The translations under genes were made by a program, and so were the position numbers. The notes below the pieces were generated by a model. The model had not been told where the DNA came from, searched no databases, and saw only the letters and a program-made list of their open reading frames with translations. Below, in pieces: positions 38,923 through 47,854 of a DNA stretch of 64,000 nt (position 1 is the first letter of the stretch; each line of letters opens with the position of its first letter). The DNA is from Vicinamibacterales bacterium (lineage in GTDB: Bacteria; Acidobacteriota; Vicinamibacteria; Vicinamibacterales; 2-12-FULL-66-21): the NCBI GenBank assembly GCA_035699745.1, contig DASSPH010000066.1:1-64000 (forward strand), given 5' to 3'.

Positions 38923-39714
38923 ATGCGCTACACCCAGTACCCGCCGTCCCCCGCCCTGGCGCGGATCGCCGACTGCTACTGGATTCTCGAGGATCACGGC
39001 ACCGGGCGGCCCGAGCCGATCATCCCGGACGGGCGGATGGAGATCGTCCTCCACTATGGCGTCCGCTTCGAGCGGCATCACCCGAACGGCAGCGTCGAGC
39101 GGCAGCCCGCGTCGCTGATCGTCGGCCAGATGCTGGCGCCGATGTGTCTCGGATATCGCGGGGCCGCCGGCGTCGCCGCCATCCGGCTGCGTCCCGCCGG
39201 GGCAAGGTCGGTGCTGCGCGGCCACGCCGCGGAGATCACCAACCGGGCGGTCGACCTCGAGGCGATCTTCGGATCGACGGCGACGCTGCGCGAACGGCTC
39301 GCGCTGGCCGCCGACGACGCCGCGCGGGTGCGCGTGCTGGAGGGGTGGCTCGCGTCGATCGTTCGCGGCGGACCGGCCGCGGAGATCGACGCCGCCGTCG
39401 GCGCGATCGCGCTCAGCGGCGGCACGGCCGCGCTGACCGGGGTGGCGGCCGACGCCGGCCTGAGCCTGCGTCAGCTCGAACGGCGGTTCCTCACCGACGT
39501 CGGCCTCCCGCCGAAATCGTTCGCGCGGCTGGTGCGCCTGCAGGCGGCACTGCGGCGCATCGGCGAAGGGCGGCCGCTCGCCGAGATCGCGCAGGCGTGC
39601 GGCTACTACGACCAGTCGCACATGACACGCGACTTCGGACGGCTCGCGGAAACCTCGCCTGCCGCCTGGCTGCAGGGCGCGGGCGATCTCACCCAGCTGT
39701 TCGTCGGCCGCTAG
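38923..39714 (+). CDS. AraC-family transcriptional regulator with DUF6597-type sensor domain
   Basis: 263 residues. The N-terminal ~120 residues (RYTQYPPSPALARIADCYWI, IIPDGRMEIVLHYG) match the sensor domain of this AraC subgroup. Residues ~165-255 form the double helix-turn-helix: LTGVAADAGLSLRQLERRFLTDVGLPPKSF (split as AADAGLSLRQLERRF), then LAEIAQACGYYDQSHMTRDF. The ATG at 38923 is preferred to a TTG at 38860, which lies 19 bases after the receptor gene. The effector and target genes are unknown. Confidence 0.85.
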   Translation: MRYTQYPPSPALARIADCYWILEDHGTGRPEPIIPDGRMEIVLHYGVRFERHHPNGSVERQPASLIVGQMLAPMCLGYRGAAGVAAIRLRPAGARSVLRGHAAEITNRAVDLEAIFGSTATLRERLALAADDAARVRVLEGWLASIVRGGPAAEIDAAVGAIALSGGTAALTGVAADAGLSLRQLERRFLTDVGLPPKSFARLVRLQAALRRIGEGRPLAEIAQACGYYDQSHMTRDFGRLAETSPAAWLQGAGDLTQLFVGR

Positions 39715-39715
39715 C

Positions 39716-40183
39716 CTAACTCCCGCCGCACGACGACTTCCGGTAGGGAAAGTCGATGCGCCGGTTCTGTCCGTTCATCGGCCCTTCGATCGACGCCGTC
39801 AGCGCATCGCCGTCCCGCTTGTAGATGATGCGTTTGGGAAAGTCGTGCGCCGGGTTCTCGAAGACGACCTCGCTCGCGGTGGCGCGCGCCGCAGTGAAGG
39901 TCGCCTCGGGCTGACGCGACGGTTTCGCCACGTACTCGAGCCCCTGCGCACCCTGGCGGATGATCAGGAACTCCCACTCCGTCGTCTTTTCCCCAGCCGT
40001 GGTCCGGGACACCCCCATCATCGTCCCACTCTCGGGCGGCATCCAGTGCTCGGCGACGTGGCGCCCGTTGCGCGTGGCGTCCCAGCACCCGGCAATCCAG
40101 GCGACATCCTTCACGGTGGGTTGCGGCGCGGCGGCGGCCTGCGCCGCGGCGGCCAGGGCGATGAACAGGGACAGTGAAAGCAT
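39716..40183 (-). CDS. Exported DUF6265-family protein
   Basis: 155 residues with a signal peptide (LSLSLFIALAAAAQAAAA). The body is beta-rich with the family pattern VAWIAGCWDATRNGRHVAEHWMPPESGTMMGVSRT (split as AWIAGCW and EHWMPPESGTMMGVSRT), LEYVAKPSRQPEATF and ENPAHDFPKRIIYK. Function unknown; lipocalin-like fold likely. It converges on the AraC gene with a single base between stop codons. Confidence 0.82.
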   Translation of the reverse strand: MLSLSLFIALAAAAQAAAAPQPTVKDVAWIAGCWDATRNGRHVAEHWMPPESGTMMGVSRTTAGEKTTEWEFLIIRQGAQGLEYVAKPSRQPEATFTAARATASEVVFENPAHDFPKRIIYKRDGDALTASIEGPMNGQNRRIDFPYRKSSCGGS

Positions 40184-40359
40184 GCCGCAGCCTACCGCGG
40201 ACCGAAATGCCGCGTCTTGGAAAAATGCGACGCCCTACTGTTTCATCGCGTCGATGGCTCCGGTCGTCCCTGCGTGCCGACGATCGTGCGTCGGATGGCG
40301 CTCTGCAAGTGAACCGCGCGGCGCCGCGCGCGTAATAGGGAGTGCCACAGGAGGCACTC

Positions 40360-40830
40360 ATGACAATGTTGTGTGTCGCGACGACCGCGTTGATGCTGCT
40401 GCAGCCCGCCGCAGCCAGGCCTGCACCGCCGAAGCCGGCTGCCGCCAAGCCGGCCGCGGCAAAACCGGCGGCGACCGACCTCGCGGTGACCCTGAGCTAC
40501 AAGGGCAAGGGGACGGTCGACGCGGGCCACCAACTGATCGCGTGGCTGTTCACGGACGCGAACGTCACGAGCAGCAGCCGTCCGATCGCCACGCTGACGA
40601 CGGCGAAGAACGGCGACACGCTGACCTTCAAGGACGTACCTGCCACGCCGGTTTACATCTTCGCGGCGTACGACGCCAGGGGCGGGTACGACGGACGCAA
40701 CGGTCCGCCTCCCGCGGGAATTCCAACCGCGCTTTACCGGAAGGTCGCCAAGGGGCCGGCGACGGCAGTGAAGGCCGGCGGTCCGGCGGTGAAGCTGAGG
40801 TTCGACGATTCGCAGCCCTGGAAACCGTAA
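40360..40830 (+). CDS. Exported protein of unknown function with Ala/Pro/Lys-rich linker
   Basis: 156 residues from an ATG preceded by AGGAGG. Signal peptide (MTMLCVATTALMLLQPAAA), then a low-complexity PKPAAAKPAAAKPA linker and a ~110-residue beta-rich domain (LSYKGKGTVDAGHQLIAWLF ... FKDVPATPVYIFAAYDARGGYDG). It looks like a small periplasmic carboxypeptidase-regulatory or transthyretin-like fold, but no named family is recognised. Confidence 0.65.
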   Translation: MTMLCVATTALMLLQPAAARPAPPKPAAAKPAAAKPAATDLAVTLSYKGKGTVDAGHQLIAWLFTDANVTSSSRPIATLTTAKNGDTLTFKDVPATPVYIFAAYDARGGYDGRNGPPPAGIPTALYRKVAKGPATAVKAGGPAVKLRFDDSQPWKP

Positions 40831-40856
40831 CGCAGCACGAGCGGCGCTCGGCCGAA

Positions 40857-43274
40857 CTAAATCCGCAGCGCCACCAGCGGACTCACGCGGCTCACCCGTC
40901 GCGCCGGCCACCACGCCGCGGCGGCGGCGACGGCGAGCAGCGCGGCGGGAACGGCTGCGAACACCACCGCGTCCGGCGCGGCGCCGAAGACCGCGATGAC
41001 GACCGCGAACGCCGCGACCCAACCGACGAGGGCGCCGGCAGTCACCACGACCAGGTGTTCGGCGACGAACTGCGCCACGACCCGCGCCGGGGTCGCGCCC
41101 AGCGCCAGCCTGACGCCGATCTCCATCGTCCGCAGGGCGACGGAGTAGGCGACCACCGCGTAGATGCCGATCGCCGCGAGCAGCAGGAGCAGCGGCGCGA
41201 GCACGCCGAACATGCGCGCCGGAATGCGGCGGAAGATCAGGTTCGCTTCGATGTGATCCGAGAGCGTGCGCACGTCGAAGACCGGCAGTTCCGGATCCAG
41301 ATCGCGGACGACCGACCGCAGCGTCATGGCGATCGCCGTCTCCGTCCCCGGACGCGTGCGGAGGTGGATCTCCCCCGCCGCGGACGGACGATCGCGGTAC
41401 GACAGGTAGATGATGGGTGTCGGCGGCTCGCCGAACGAGTTGTAGAGCGAGTTCTTCACCACGCCGGCGATCGTGTACTGGCGCCCGCGGGTGTCGAGTC
41501 GGAGCCCCACCGGGTCGCGGCCGGGCGCATAGCGCCGCACGAACGCCTCGTTCACGATCGCCTGGCGCGGCGCCGCGTCGTCGCGGAGGCTCACGAAGTC
41601 CGACCCGGAGAGAATCGGGAGCCCCATCACCGCGAAGTAGCCGGGCGTCACGGTGTTGGTCAGCGCTTCGTCGGGGTCTTCAGCGTTGGGCGGACGCCCC
41701 TCCAGAGTGAACAGACGCATCGGCAGTCCGTGGATGTCGAGCGGCACCGCCGATGCGATTGCCGCTTTCTCGATCCCGGCGGTCGCATTGAGGCGATCCA
41801 GGAGGGTCGCGGCGAACGTGCGCGATGTGGTGTCGGTCGACGGGCGGACGGACAGGTCGTATCCGGCGAGGAGGATGCCGGCGCGGGTGAAGCCGGGATC
41901 CTCGTGCCGGGTGTTCATGAAGTTGCGCAGGAAAATGCCGGCGGCGACGAGCACCATGACGGCAAGCGCCACCTCCGCGGCCATCAGCGTGTGGCGCAGA
42001 TAGCTGCGGCGCGGCGTCGCGGCGGCGGCGCGAAGCGCCTGCTGCACGTCGAGACGCGCCAGCTGGACGGCCGGCGCCATCCCGAAGATCAGACCGCACG
42101 CGACCCCCAGCCCGATCGCGAACGCCAGCGTGCCCCAGTCGACGGAGGTCTCGAACGACACCGGAATGCCGCGGACGCGCAGCGGCGGCATGGCGTTCAG
42201 GAGTCCGGTTCCCCACGCGGCGATCACCGCGCCGACCGCGGCGCCGGCGAGCGCGAGCAGGACGCTTTCGGTCAGCAGCAGACTGGCGATCCGCCAGCGC
42301 CCCGCGCCGAGGGCGAGCCGCATCCCCATCTCACGCTGCCGCGCGCTGGCGCGCGCCAGCACCAGGTTGGCGGTGTTGCCGCACACGGCGAGCAGCAGGA
42401 GCAGCATGATCGCCTGCATGATCCCGAGCGACGTGCCGAGCATCCGCTGCGGCCCGCGCGGCGCCCGCCAGTACGGCAGCACCTCACCCTGGACGTTCCG
42501 GCTGGCGGCGGGATAGGTCCGCGCGAGGTGCGCCATCGCCGCGTCGACCTCGCTCTGCGCGCGCGCCGCGTTGGCGCCCGCGGCCAGCGGCCCGGTCACG
42601 GTGTAGGCGCGGATGCCGCGATCCTCGAGATCGCGCGCGCCGCCGAGTACCGCCGGGGCCAGCGTCGCCGGCAGCCAGAAGTCGAACATCAGCCGCATCA
42701 CCGTGCCCTTGAAGCCGCGCGGCGCCACGCCGACGATCGTGAGGTCGACGCCGTTGACACGAACCCGCCGGCCGGGCACGTCGCCGGCGCCGGCGAATCG
42801 CGTCTGCCAGTAGTCGTACGAGATGACCACGACCGGGGCGGCGCCCGGCCGCTCGACTTCGTCGCGGCGGAGGAAGCGGCCCAGCGCCGGCGTCAGGCCG
42901 AGGCCGGCGAAGTAGTTGTCGGACACGAGCAGCCCGGTCGATCGCTCCACCTGGCCGCGCTCGCCGACGTAGAGCGGAATCATGCGGAAGGCGATCAGTT
43001 CGTCGAAGACACGGAGCCGCTCGCGCAGATCGCGATACTCCAGCCAGGACGCGCCGGGGTACAGCCCGGCCTCGGTACGGGGCTCGACCAGGTGCAGCCG
43101 CGACGCGATCGCCACGCCTGGGATCGGCGTGAAGACGACCGCCTGAACCCACGAGAACACGATCGTGTTGGCGGCAATGCCGACGGCGAGCGATCCGATC
43201 ACGACCGCGGCAAGGCCCGGCATGCGGGCGATGGCGCGCGCCGCGTGGCGCAGATCCCGGACCAGCGCCGCCAT
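40857..43274 (-). CDS. ADOP-type ABC permease (FtsX/MacB-like, duplicated)
   Basis: 805 residues beginning MAALVRDLRHAARAIARMPG. The duplicated MacB periplasmic plus FtsX blocks are present: VCGNTANLVLARASARQREMGMRLALGAGR (split as NTANLVLARASARQREMGM) and VALRTMEIGVRLALGATPARV, ending ARRVSRVSPLVALRI. The ATG at 43274 overlaps by one base the stop of a small membrane-protein gene (TGATG), implying coupling. A GTG directly in front is possible. Close to a two-component system on the other strand. Confidence 0.88.
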   Translation of the reverse strand: MAALVRDLRHAARAIARMPGLAAVVIGSLAVGIAANTIVFSWVQAVVFTPIPGVAIASRLHLVEPRTEAGLYPGASWLEYRDLRERLRVFDELIAFRMIPLYVGERGQVERSTGLLVSDNYFAGLGLTPALGRFLRRDEVERPGAAPVVVISYDYWQTRFAGAGDVPGRRVRVNGVDLTIVGVAPRGFKGTVMRLMFDFWLPATLAPAVLGGARDLEDRGIRAYTVTGPLAAGANAARAQSEVDAAMAHLARTYPAASRNVQGEVLPYWRAPRGPQRMLGTSLGIMQAIMLLLLLAVCGNTANLVLARASARQREMGMRLALGAGRWRIASLLLTESVLLALAGAAVGAVIAAWGTGLLNAMPPLRVRGIPVSFETSVDWGTLAFAIGLGVACGLIFGMAPAVQLARLDVQQALRAAAATPRRSYLRHTLMAAEVALAVMVLVAAGIFLRNFMNTRHEDPGFTRAGILLAGYDLSVRPSTDTTSRTFAATLLDRLNATAGIEKAAIASAVPLDIHGLPMRLFTLEGRPPNAEDPDEALTNTVTPGYFAVMGLPILSGSDFVSLRDDAAPRQAIVNEAFVRRYAPGRDPVGLRLDTRGRQYTIAGVVKNSLYNSFGEPPTPIIYLSYRDRPSAAGEIHLRTRPGTETAIAMTLRSVVRDLDPELPVFDVRTLSDHIEANLIFRRIPARMFGVLAPLLLLLAAIGIYAVVAYSVALRTMEIGVRLALGATPARVVAQFVAEHLVVVTAGALVGWVAAFAVVIAVFGAAPDAVVFAAVPAALLAVAAAAAWWPARRVSRVSPLVALRI

Positions 43275-43402
43275 CACCGCGATCCGTGCAGCGATCGCAG
43301 CCAGTCGTGCACCGCGCCGCCTTGATCGCCGTGCAGGAACAGCAACGCGGCGACGATGACCGCGGCGACGACCGCCAGGACGCCAAGCATCTTGAGACTC
43401 AT
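43274..43402 (-). CDS. Small single-pass membrane protein coupled to the ADOP permease
   Basis: 42 residues from ATG at 43402: a single strong transmembrane segment (MLGVLAVVAAVIVAALLFL) followed by a basic/aromatic tail (HDWLRSLHGSR). Its TGA overlaps the permease ATG (TGATG), the best argument that it is translated. Divergent from the response regulator with an 85-base spacer. No family recognised; possibly a permease-associated micropeptide. Confidence 0.5.
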   Translation of the reverse strand: MSLKMLGVLAVVAAVIVAALLFLHGDQGGAVHDWLRSLHGSR

Positions 43403-43476
43403 GGCGCGAGGATATTCATGCCCCGCTGAACGGCGGGTGAACGCGCCGTTCAGCCCCCGTTCAGGTTGGAGTGGGC

Positions 43477-43482
43477 TATAAA
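43477..43482 (+). promoter_or_regulatory. TATAAA -10-like box five bases before the response regulator start
   Basis: TATAAA ends five bases before the GTG at 43488, in GGGCTATAAACGATC. It predicts a leaderless mRNA for the two-component operon. Several GTTCAG/GTTCA half-motifs (43448-43464) lie just upstream and could be response regulator sites. Confidence 0.45.
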
Positions 43483-43487
43483 CGATC

Positions 43488-44156
43488 GTGCGCGTTCTGG
43501 TGGTCGAAGACGAAGCCCGGCTGGCAAAGCAGCTGGCAAACGCGATCGCGGATGCCGGCTACGCCGTCGACGGGGCGTCGGACGGCGCGCGCGCCGACTT
43601 TCTCGCGCAGACCGAGCGCTACGACGCCGTGGTGCTCGATCTCGGCCTGCCGAAGGTCGACGGGCTCACGCTGCTTCGCCGCTGGCGCGATGCCGGCCTG
43701 GCAATGCCGGTGCTCGTCCTGACCGCCCGCGGCAGCTGGCACGAGAAGGTGCACGGCATCGACGGCGGCGCCGACGACTACGTCGCCAAGCCGTTCCGCA
43801 TGGAGGAAGTGCTGGCGCGGCTGCGCGCGCTGATCCGCCGGTCGAGCGGACAGGTGGCGGCGGAGCTGCGCTGCGGCCCGGTCGCGCTCGACCCGCGCGG
43901 TGCGAAGGTCTCCGTGCACGGCCTCCCCGTCCGCCTCACCAGCCACGAGTTCCGCGTCCTCTCCTATCTCATGCACCATCGCGGCAGGGTGGTCTCGCAG
44001 GCGGAGCTGAGCGATCACATCTACGCCGAAGCGGCCGACCGCGATTCGAACACCGTCGAGGTCTTCATCGCCCGGCTGCGGCGGAAGATCGGATCGGCCG
44101 CGATCGAGACCGTCCGCGGTCTCGGCTACCGGATGGACTGCGATCGCGCGCCATGA
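43488..44156 (+). CDS. OmpR/PhoB-family response regulator
   Basis: 222 residues. The receiver domain has the acidic pair E7-D8, phosphoacceptor D51 (VVLDLGLPKVDG), T80 and K102 (DDYVAKPF). The C-terminal winged helix (LTSHEFRVLSYLMHHRGRVV ... NTVEVFIARLRRKIG ... ETVRGLGYRM) is the OmpR DNA-binding type. Closest in style to the QseB/PmrA group. GTG start. It overlaps the histidine kinase by four bases (ATGA). Confidence 0.95.
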   Translation: MRVLVVEDEARLAKQLANAIADAGYAVDGASDGARADFLAQTERYDAVVLDLGLPKVDGLTLLRRWRDAGLAMPVLVLTARGSWHEKVHGIDGGADDYVAKPFRMEEVLARLRALIRRSSGQVAAELRCGPVALDPRGAKVSVHGLPVRLTSHEFRVLSYLMHHRGRVVSQAELSDHIYAEAADRDSNTVEVFIARLRRKIGSAAIETVRGLGYRMDCDRAP

Positions 44157-45130
44157 GATCGCTTCGCCTGGCCATCCTCGTCGGCGCCGGTCTGTGGACG
44201 CTCGGGCTGCTGGCGGCGTGGGCGGTCCTCCTGACGCTGAATCACCGCGTCTTCATGTCCGTCGCCGTCGTCCACGCGTATCCGCATTCGCTCGGCGTGC
44301 TGGCGATCGGATCGATGCTGGTCGGGTTCGCGATGGTCCGCGCCGGCCTGAAGCCGCTGAACGAGATCCGGCGCCGGCTCGCGGACGTGCAGAGCGGCCG
44401 CGCGCGCCAGGTGCTCGGCGAATATCCGTCGGAGGTGCAGCCCCTGGTCCGGGATCTCAACGGCCTGCTCGCGCACCAGGAACAGGCCGTCAGCCGCGCC
44501 GTCGCGAAGGCCGGCGATCTGGCGCACGGACTGAAGACGCCGCTCGCGGTGCTGTCGCAGGAAGCGGAGCGCGCCGCGGGCCGCGGCCAGCCCGAGCTCG
44601 CCGCCGCGATCGGCGAGCAGGTCGAGCGCATGCGGCGACAGATCGAATATCACCTCGCGCACGCGCGCGCCGCGGCCTCCGGCGCGACGCCCGGGCTGCA
44701 TTGCCCGGTCCGGCCGTCGGCCGAAGGCCTCGCCCGCACCTTGCGGCGGCTGCACGCGGACCGCGGCCTGGCGATCGCGCTCGACGTCCCCGCCGAACTG
44801 GCGGTCCGCTGCCCGCGCGAGGATCTCGACGAGATGCTGGGCAACCTGCTGGACAACGCGTGCAAGTGGGCGCGCGGCCGGATCCGGCTCTCGGCGGAAC
44901 CGGCCGGCGGCGACGTCGCGCTGGTCGTGGACGACGACGGTCCGGGGCTGGCGCCGGCGATGCGCGCCGCGGTGCTGCAGCGCGGGGTCCGCGCCGACGA
45001 GGCGGCGCCGGGGTCGGGCTTCGGCCTGGCGATCGTCGGCGAGATCGCCGCCGTCTACGGCGGCGCCATCGCGCTGGAGACGTCACCCCTCGGCGGGCTT
45101 CGCGCCCGGCTCACCCTCCCCTCGGCCTAG
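44153..45130 (+). CDS. Sensor histidine kinase (PhoQ-like, small sensor)
   Basis: 325 residues. Two transmembrane helices (LAILVGAGLWTLGLLAAWAV and SLGVLAIGSMLVGFAMV) enclose only ~20 periplasmic residues, so the sensing domain is minimal. The H-box is DLAHGLKTPLAVL (H125), as in PhoQ-type kinases. The N-box is EMLGNLLDNACKWA and G-boxes are DDDGPGLA and GSGFGLAIV. Co-translated with the response regulator. The signal is unknown; the divergent small protein/permease operon is a candidate target. Confidence 0.92.
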   Translation: MRSLRLAILVGAGLWTLGLLAAWAVLLTLNHRVFMSVAVVHAYPHSLGVLAIGSMLVGFAMVRAGLKPLNEIRRRLADVQSGRARQVLGEYPSEVQPLVRDLNGLLAHQEQAVSRAVAKAGDLAHGLKTPLAVLSQEAERAAGRGQPELAAAIGEQVERMRRQIEYHLAHARAAASGATPGLHCPVRPSAEGLARTLRRLHADRGLAIALDVPAELAVRCPREDLDEMLGNLLDNACKWARGRIRLSAEPAGGDVALVVDDDGPGLAPAMRAAVLQRGVRADEAAPGSGFGLAIVGEIAAVYGGAIALETSPLGGLRARLTLPSA

Positions 45131-45217
45131 GCAGCCGCGCGGTCGCCGTTCGACGGCGCCGGCGTGACGCTCTGCGTGCGCGCTCCAGACGATGACCGAC
45201 ACCATCGCGACGTCTGA

Positions 45218-47632
45218 TCAGCGCTCCCTGAGCGCGACCAGCGGATCGACGCCGACGGCGGCGCGCGCGGCGATGGCGGCGGCGAGGCCGCCCACGACGA
45301 GCAGCGCCGCCGCGCACGCGGCCGCGGGTTTCCAGATCCCGCCGCCCACGTCCGGCAGCAGGGCCGCGAGTCCGGCGCCGGCGGCAATCGAGGTGACGAT
45401 CCCGGCGATCGCCCCGGCGGCCACCGCTCTCGCGCCCGCCCAGGCCATCGTCCACCACACGTTCCCGGAGCTTCCACCCAGCGCCAGCCGAATACCGACT
45501 TCCCGGGTGCGTTCGACGACGGATCGAGCGGTCACTCCGTAGGTGCCGATGGTCGCAAGCAGCAGACCCACGGCGCCGCACGCCGCGATCACCATGGCGC
45601 GGAAGCGATGCGCGCCGAGCGAGTCGGCCAGGAACTCGTTCAGCGTGACCACGCCCGCCAGCGGCTGATTCGGATCCACCTGCCAGATGGCCCGCTTGAT
45701 GTCCGCGACGGCGCCGCGAGGGTCGCCGGCGGTGCGAACGACCAGGCCAACCGGCGCGGCGGCGTTGCTGCCTTGGAAGTACGGCGTATACAGGATGTCA
45801 GCGGCGTCGAGATTGAGGCCGACGTCGCGGACGTCTCCGGCGACGCCGACGACGGTGACGGAGACCTTGCTGTTGTTCCCGCGCTGGATGCGCTTGCCGA
45901 GCGGGTCTTCGTCGCCCCAGAAGCGCCGGGCGAAGCCGCGGCTGACGATCGCGACCAGCGGCGCGTCGATGCGATCCCGCGCGTCGAAGGCGCGGCCGCG
46001 CACGATGGGTATCCGCATCGCTTCGAGATAGCCGGGGCTGATCCGCCGGTACTGCACCGTGTACGGCTGGCCGTCCGGCGATGGACGATCCTCGATCCGG
46101 ATCAGCGTCGTGAAGAAGAAGTTCACCGTGAAGGTGTTCAGCGTCGTGCCCGCCTCGACGACGCCTGGCGCGGCGCGGAGCCGCTCGAGCACGCGTTCGA
46201 CGAACCGGGTGCGGTCGCGCTCCTCCGGGAACAGATTGGCCGACAGTCGCAGCTGTCCGGCAATCACGTGGGAGGGATCGAAGCCGGGATCGAGCCGCGA
46301 GGCGCGATGCAGCGCCGCGACGACCTGCGCGCCGCTCGACAGCAGCACGAGCGCGAGCGCGGTCTGCGCCGTCACCAGGATCGCGCGGATGCGGCGCGCG
46401 CCGGGTCCGCCACTGGCGCGGCGGGAACCGGCGGCGACGGCGGCCGCGATCCCCGGTCCGGCGATGCGCAGGACCGGCGCCGCGATCGCCGCCAGCATCA
46501 CGATTGCCGCCACGGCGAAGCCGCACAGCGCCACCCGCCAGTCGATCGTTGCCTGCGCCGCGGCGACGCGATTGGCGCGATCGAGCGCCAGCATCGCCGG
46601 CACCAGCCACGACGCGGCGATCAGCCCGCCGAGTCCGCCGGCGCCGGCCAGGATCAGCGCTTCGGCAATCTCGCCTGCGGCCAGGTCGAGACGTGACGCG
46701 CCCAGCGCCGCCTTCACCGCGAAATCCGCCCGGCGGTACAAGACGTCCGCGAGCGTCAGATTGGCCAGGTTCGCGACGGCAATGAGCCCGAGCGCGGCGA
46801 CGGCGACGAGCAGCATCACGACCGCTGGGCCCTGGGCGCCGAACTGCGCCTCGCGCATGTCCCTGGCGCCCGCGCTCCACCCTTTCAGCAGCGCCGGATT
46901 CTCGGCGACGAGATCCGCGAACACACGATCGATCTCCGCCCTGGCCCGTGCGGCGGTGCCGCCGGCGGGCAGCAGGCCGTAGGTCACGACCGAGGTCAGC
47001 GCCGTCCGCGCCATCGGATTGCGCGTCGACAGCGGCGTCCAGAGCTGGGACGGCACGAATGCCGGCTCGAAGCCGCGGCGCATGACCCCGACGATGACGT
47101 GCGCGTCCCCGTCGATGATCACGCTGCGGCCGATGACGCGGCGGTCGGCGCCGTAGCGGCGCGTCCAGAGCGCGTGACTGAGCACGGCGAGCTTGTCGTC
47201 GGCCGCCGCTTCCTGCTCGGTGAACACGCGGCCCGCCTCGATCTCGCCGCCGAACAGCGTGAAGAATCCCGCGGTCACGCGTCCGGCCGGCACGGCCTCG
47301 GCCTCGCCCTCGCCCTCGCCGGTGAGCGCGCGCTCACCCGACCAGATCCCTTCGATCCGCTCCAGGGAGCGGACCCGCTCGCGGTACCGTTCGAGCTGCA
47401 GCGGCGTCAGCGGGTTCGCGTCCTTGAACTCCGGCCGTCCCGGCGACTGCAGGTAGAGCCGCAGCAAACGATCGGCGTGCGGAAACGGCAGCGGCCTCAG
47501 GAACGTGACGTTGGCGACGGTGAAGACGGCGCTGACAGCCGTCACGACGATCGTCACCGTGAAGAGGCGCCCCGCGGCGAGTCCGGGGCGCTTGGCGAGC
47601 ATGCGGAGCGCTATCGTCAGGTGTTGCATCAT
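45218..47632 (-). CDS. ADOP-type ABC permease (FtsX/MacB-like, duplicated), divergent member
   Basis: 804 residues starting MQHLTIALRMLAKRPGLAAG after a GGAGG six bases upstream. MacB-like domains and FtsX blocks alternate twice, but the motifs are less canonical than in the other copies: AVANLANLTLADVLYRRADFAVKAALGA in block one and RTREVGIRLALGGSSGNVWW (one residue apart from the usual pattern) in block two. It ends GVDPLVALRER. No ATPase partner. It converges on the histidine kinase gene. Confidence 0.86.
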   Translation of the reverse strand: MMQHLTIALRMLAKRPGLAAGRLFTVTIVVTAVSAVFTVANVTFLRPLPFPHADRLLRLYLQSPGRPEFKDANPLTPLQLERYRERVRSLERIEGIWSGERALTGEGEGEAEAVPAGRVTAGFFTLFGGEIEAGRVFTEQEAAADDKLAVLSHALWTRRYGADRRVIGRSVIIDGDAHVIVGVMRRGFEPAFVPSQLWTPLSTRNPMARTALTSVVTYGLLPAGGTAARARAEIDRVFADLVAENPALLKGWSAGARDMREAQFGAQGPAVVMLLVAVAALGLIAVANLANLTLADVLYRRADFAVKAALGASRLDLAAGEIAEALILAGAGGLGGLIAASWLVPAMLALDRANRVAAAQATIDWRVALCGFAVAAIVMLAAIAAPVLRIAGPGIAAAVAAGSRRASGGPGARRIRAILVTAQTALALVLLSSGAQVVAALHRASRLDPGFDPSHVIAGQLRLSANLFPEERDRTRFVERVLERLRAAPGVVEAGTTLNTFTVNFFFTTLIRIEDRPSPDGQPYTVQYRRISPGYLEAMRIPIVRGRAFDARDRIDAPLVAIVSRGFARRFWGDEDPLGKRIQRGNNSKVSVTVVGVAGDVRDVGLNLDAADILYTPYFQGSNAAAPVGLVVRTAGDPRGAVADIKRAIWQVDPNQPLAGVVTLNEFLADSLGAHRFRAMVIAACGAVGLLLATIGTYGVTARSVVERTREVGIRLALGGSSGNVWWTMAWAGARAVAAGAIAGIVTSIAAGAGLAALLPDVGGGIWKPAAACAAALLVVGGLAAAIAARAAVGVDPLVALRER

Positions 47633-47653
47633 GACCATCCTCCGGCTCCTTGC

Positions 47654-47854
47654 CTGCGCGCCAGCGGCCGCCTCGTCATGGGAGCGCGCTACGCCGGCGT
47701 CGGGCTGATCGTCGTGTCGGCGGCGGGCGACGCCGACGCGCGCACGCTCTTCGAGGCAGACCCCTCCATCAGCGCCGGTACCGTTGCGCTCGAGATGCAC
47801 CGCCTCTCGGTGTGCTACCCGGGGATCGTGGGGACGCCCGCGCCGCCTAGGTGA
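47654..47854 (+). pseudogene. N-terminally truncated YciI-like protein remnant
   Basis: An in-frame segment LRASGRLVMGARYAGVGLI ... DADARTLFEADPSISAGTVALEMHRLSV resembles the second half of YciI-family proteins (Gly-rich turn, then eeA..l...DP...aG....ev.p). The expected N-terminal half is missing, since the sequence upstream is the start of the permease on the other strand. An ATG at 47678 would allow a 58-residue product. Its end overlaps the convergent DinB gene by eight bases. Probably a decayed gene. Confidence 0.4.

Noticed and set aside
21831-47632. Complete MacAB-type efflux systems
   Set aside because: The permeases have two MacB-like/FtsX halves but no ATPase domain, and no membrane-fusion (MacA) or TolC-like gene is adjacent.
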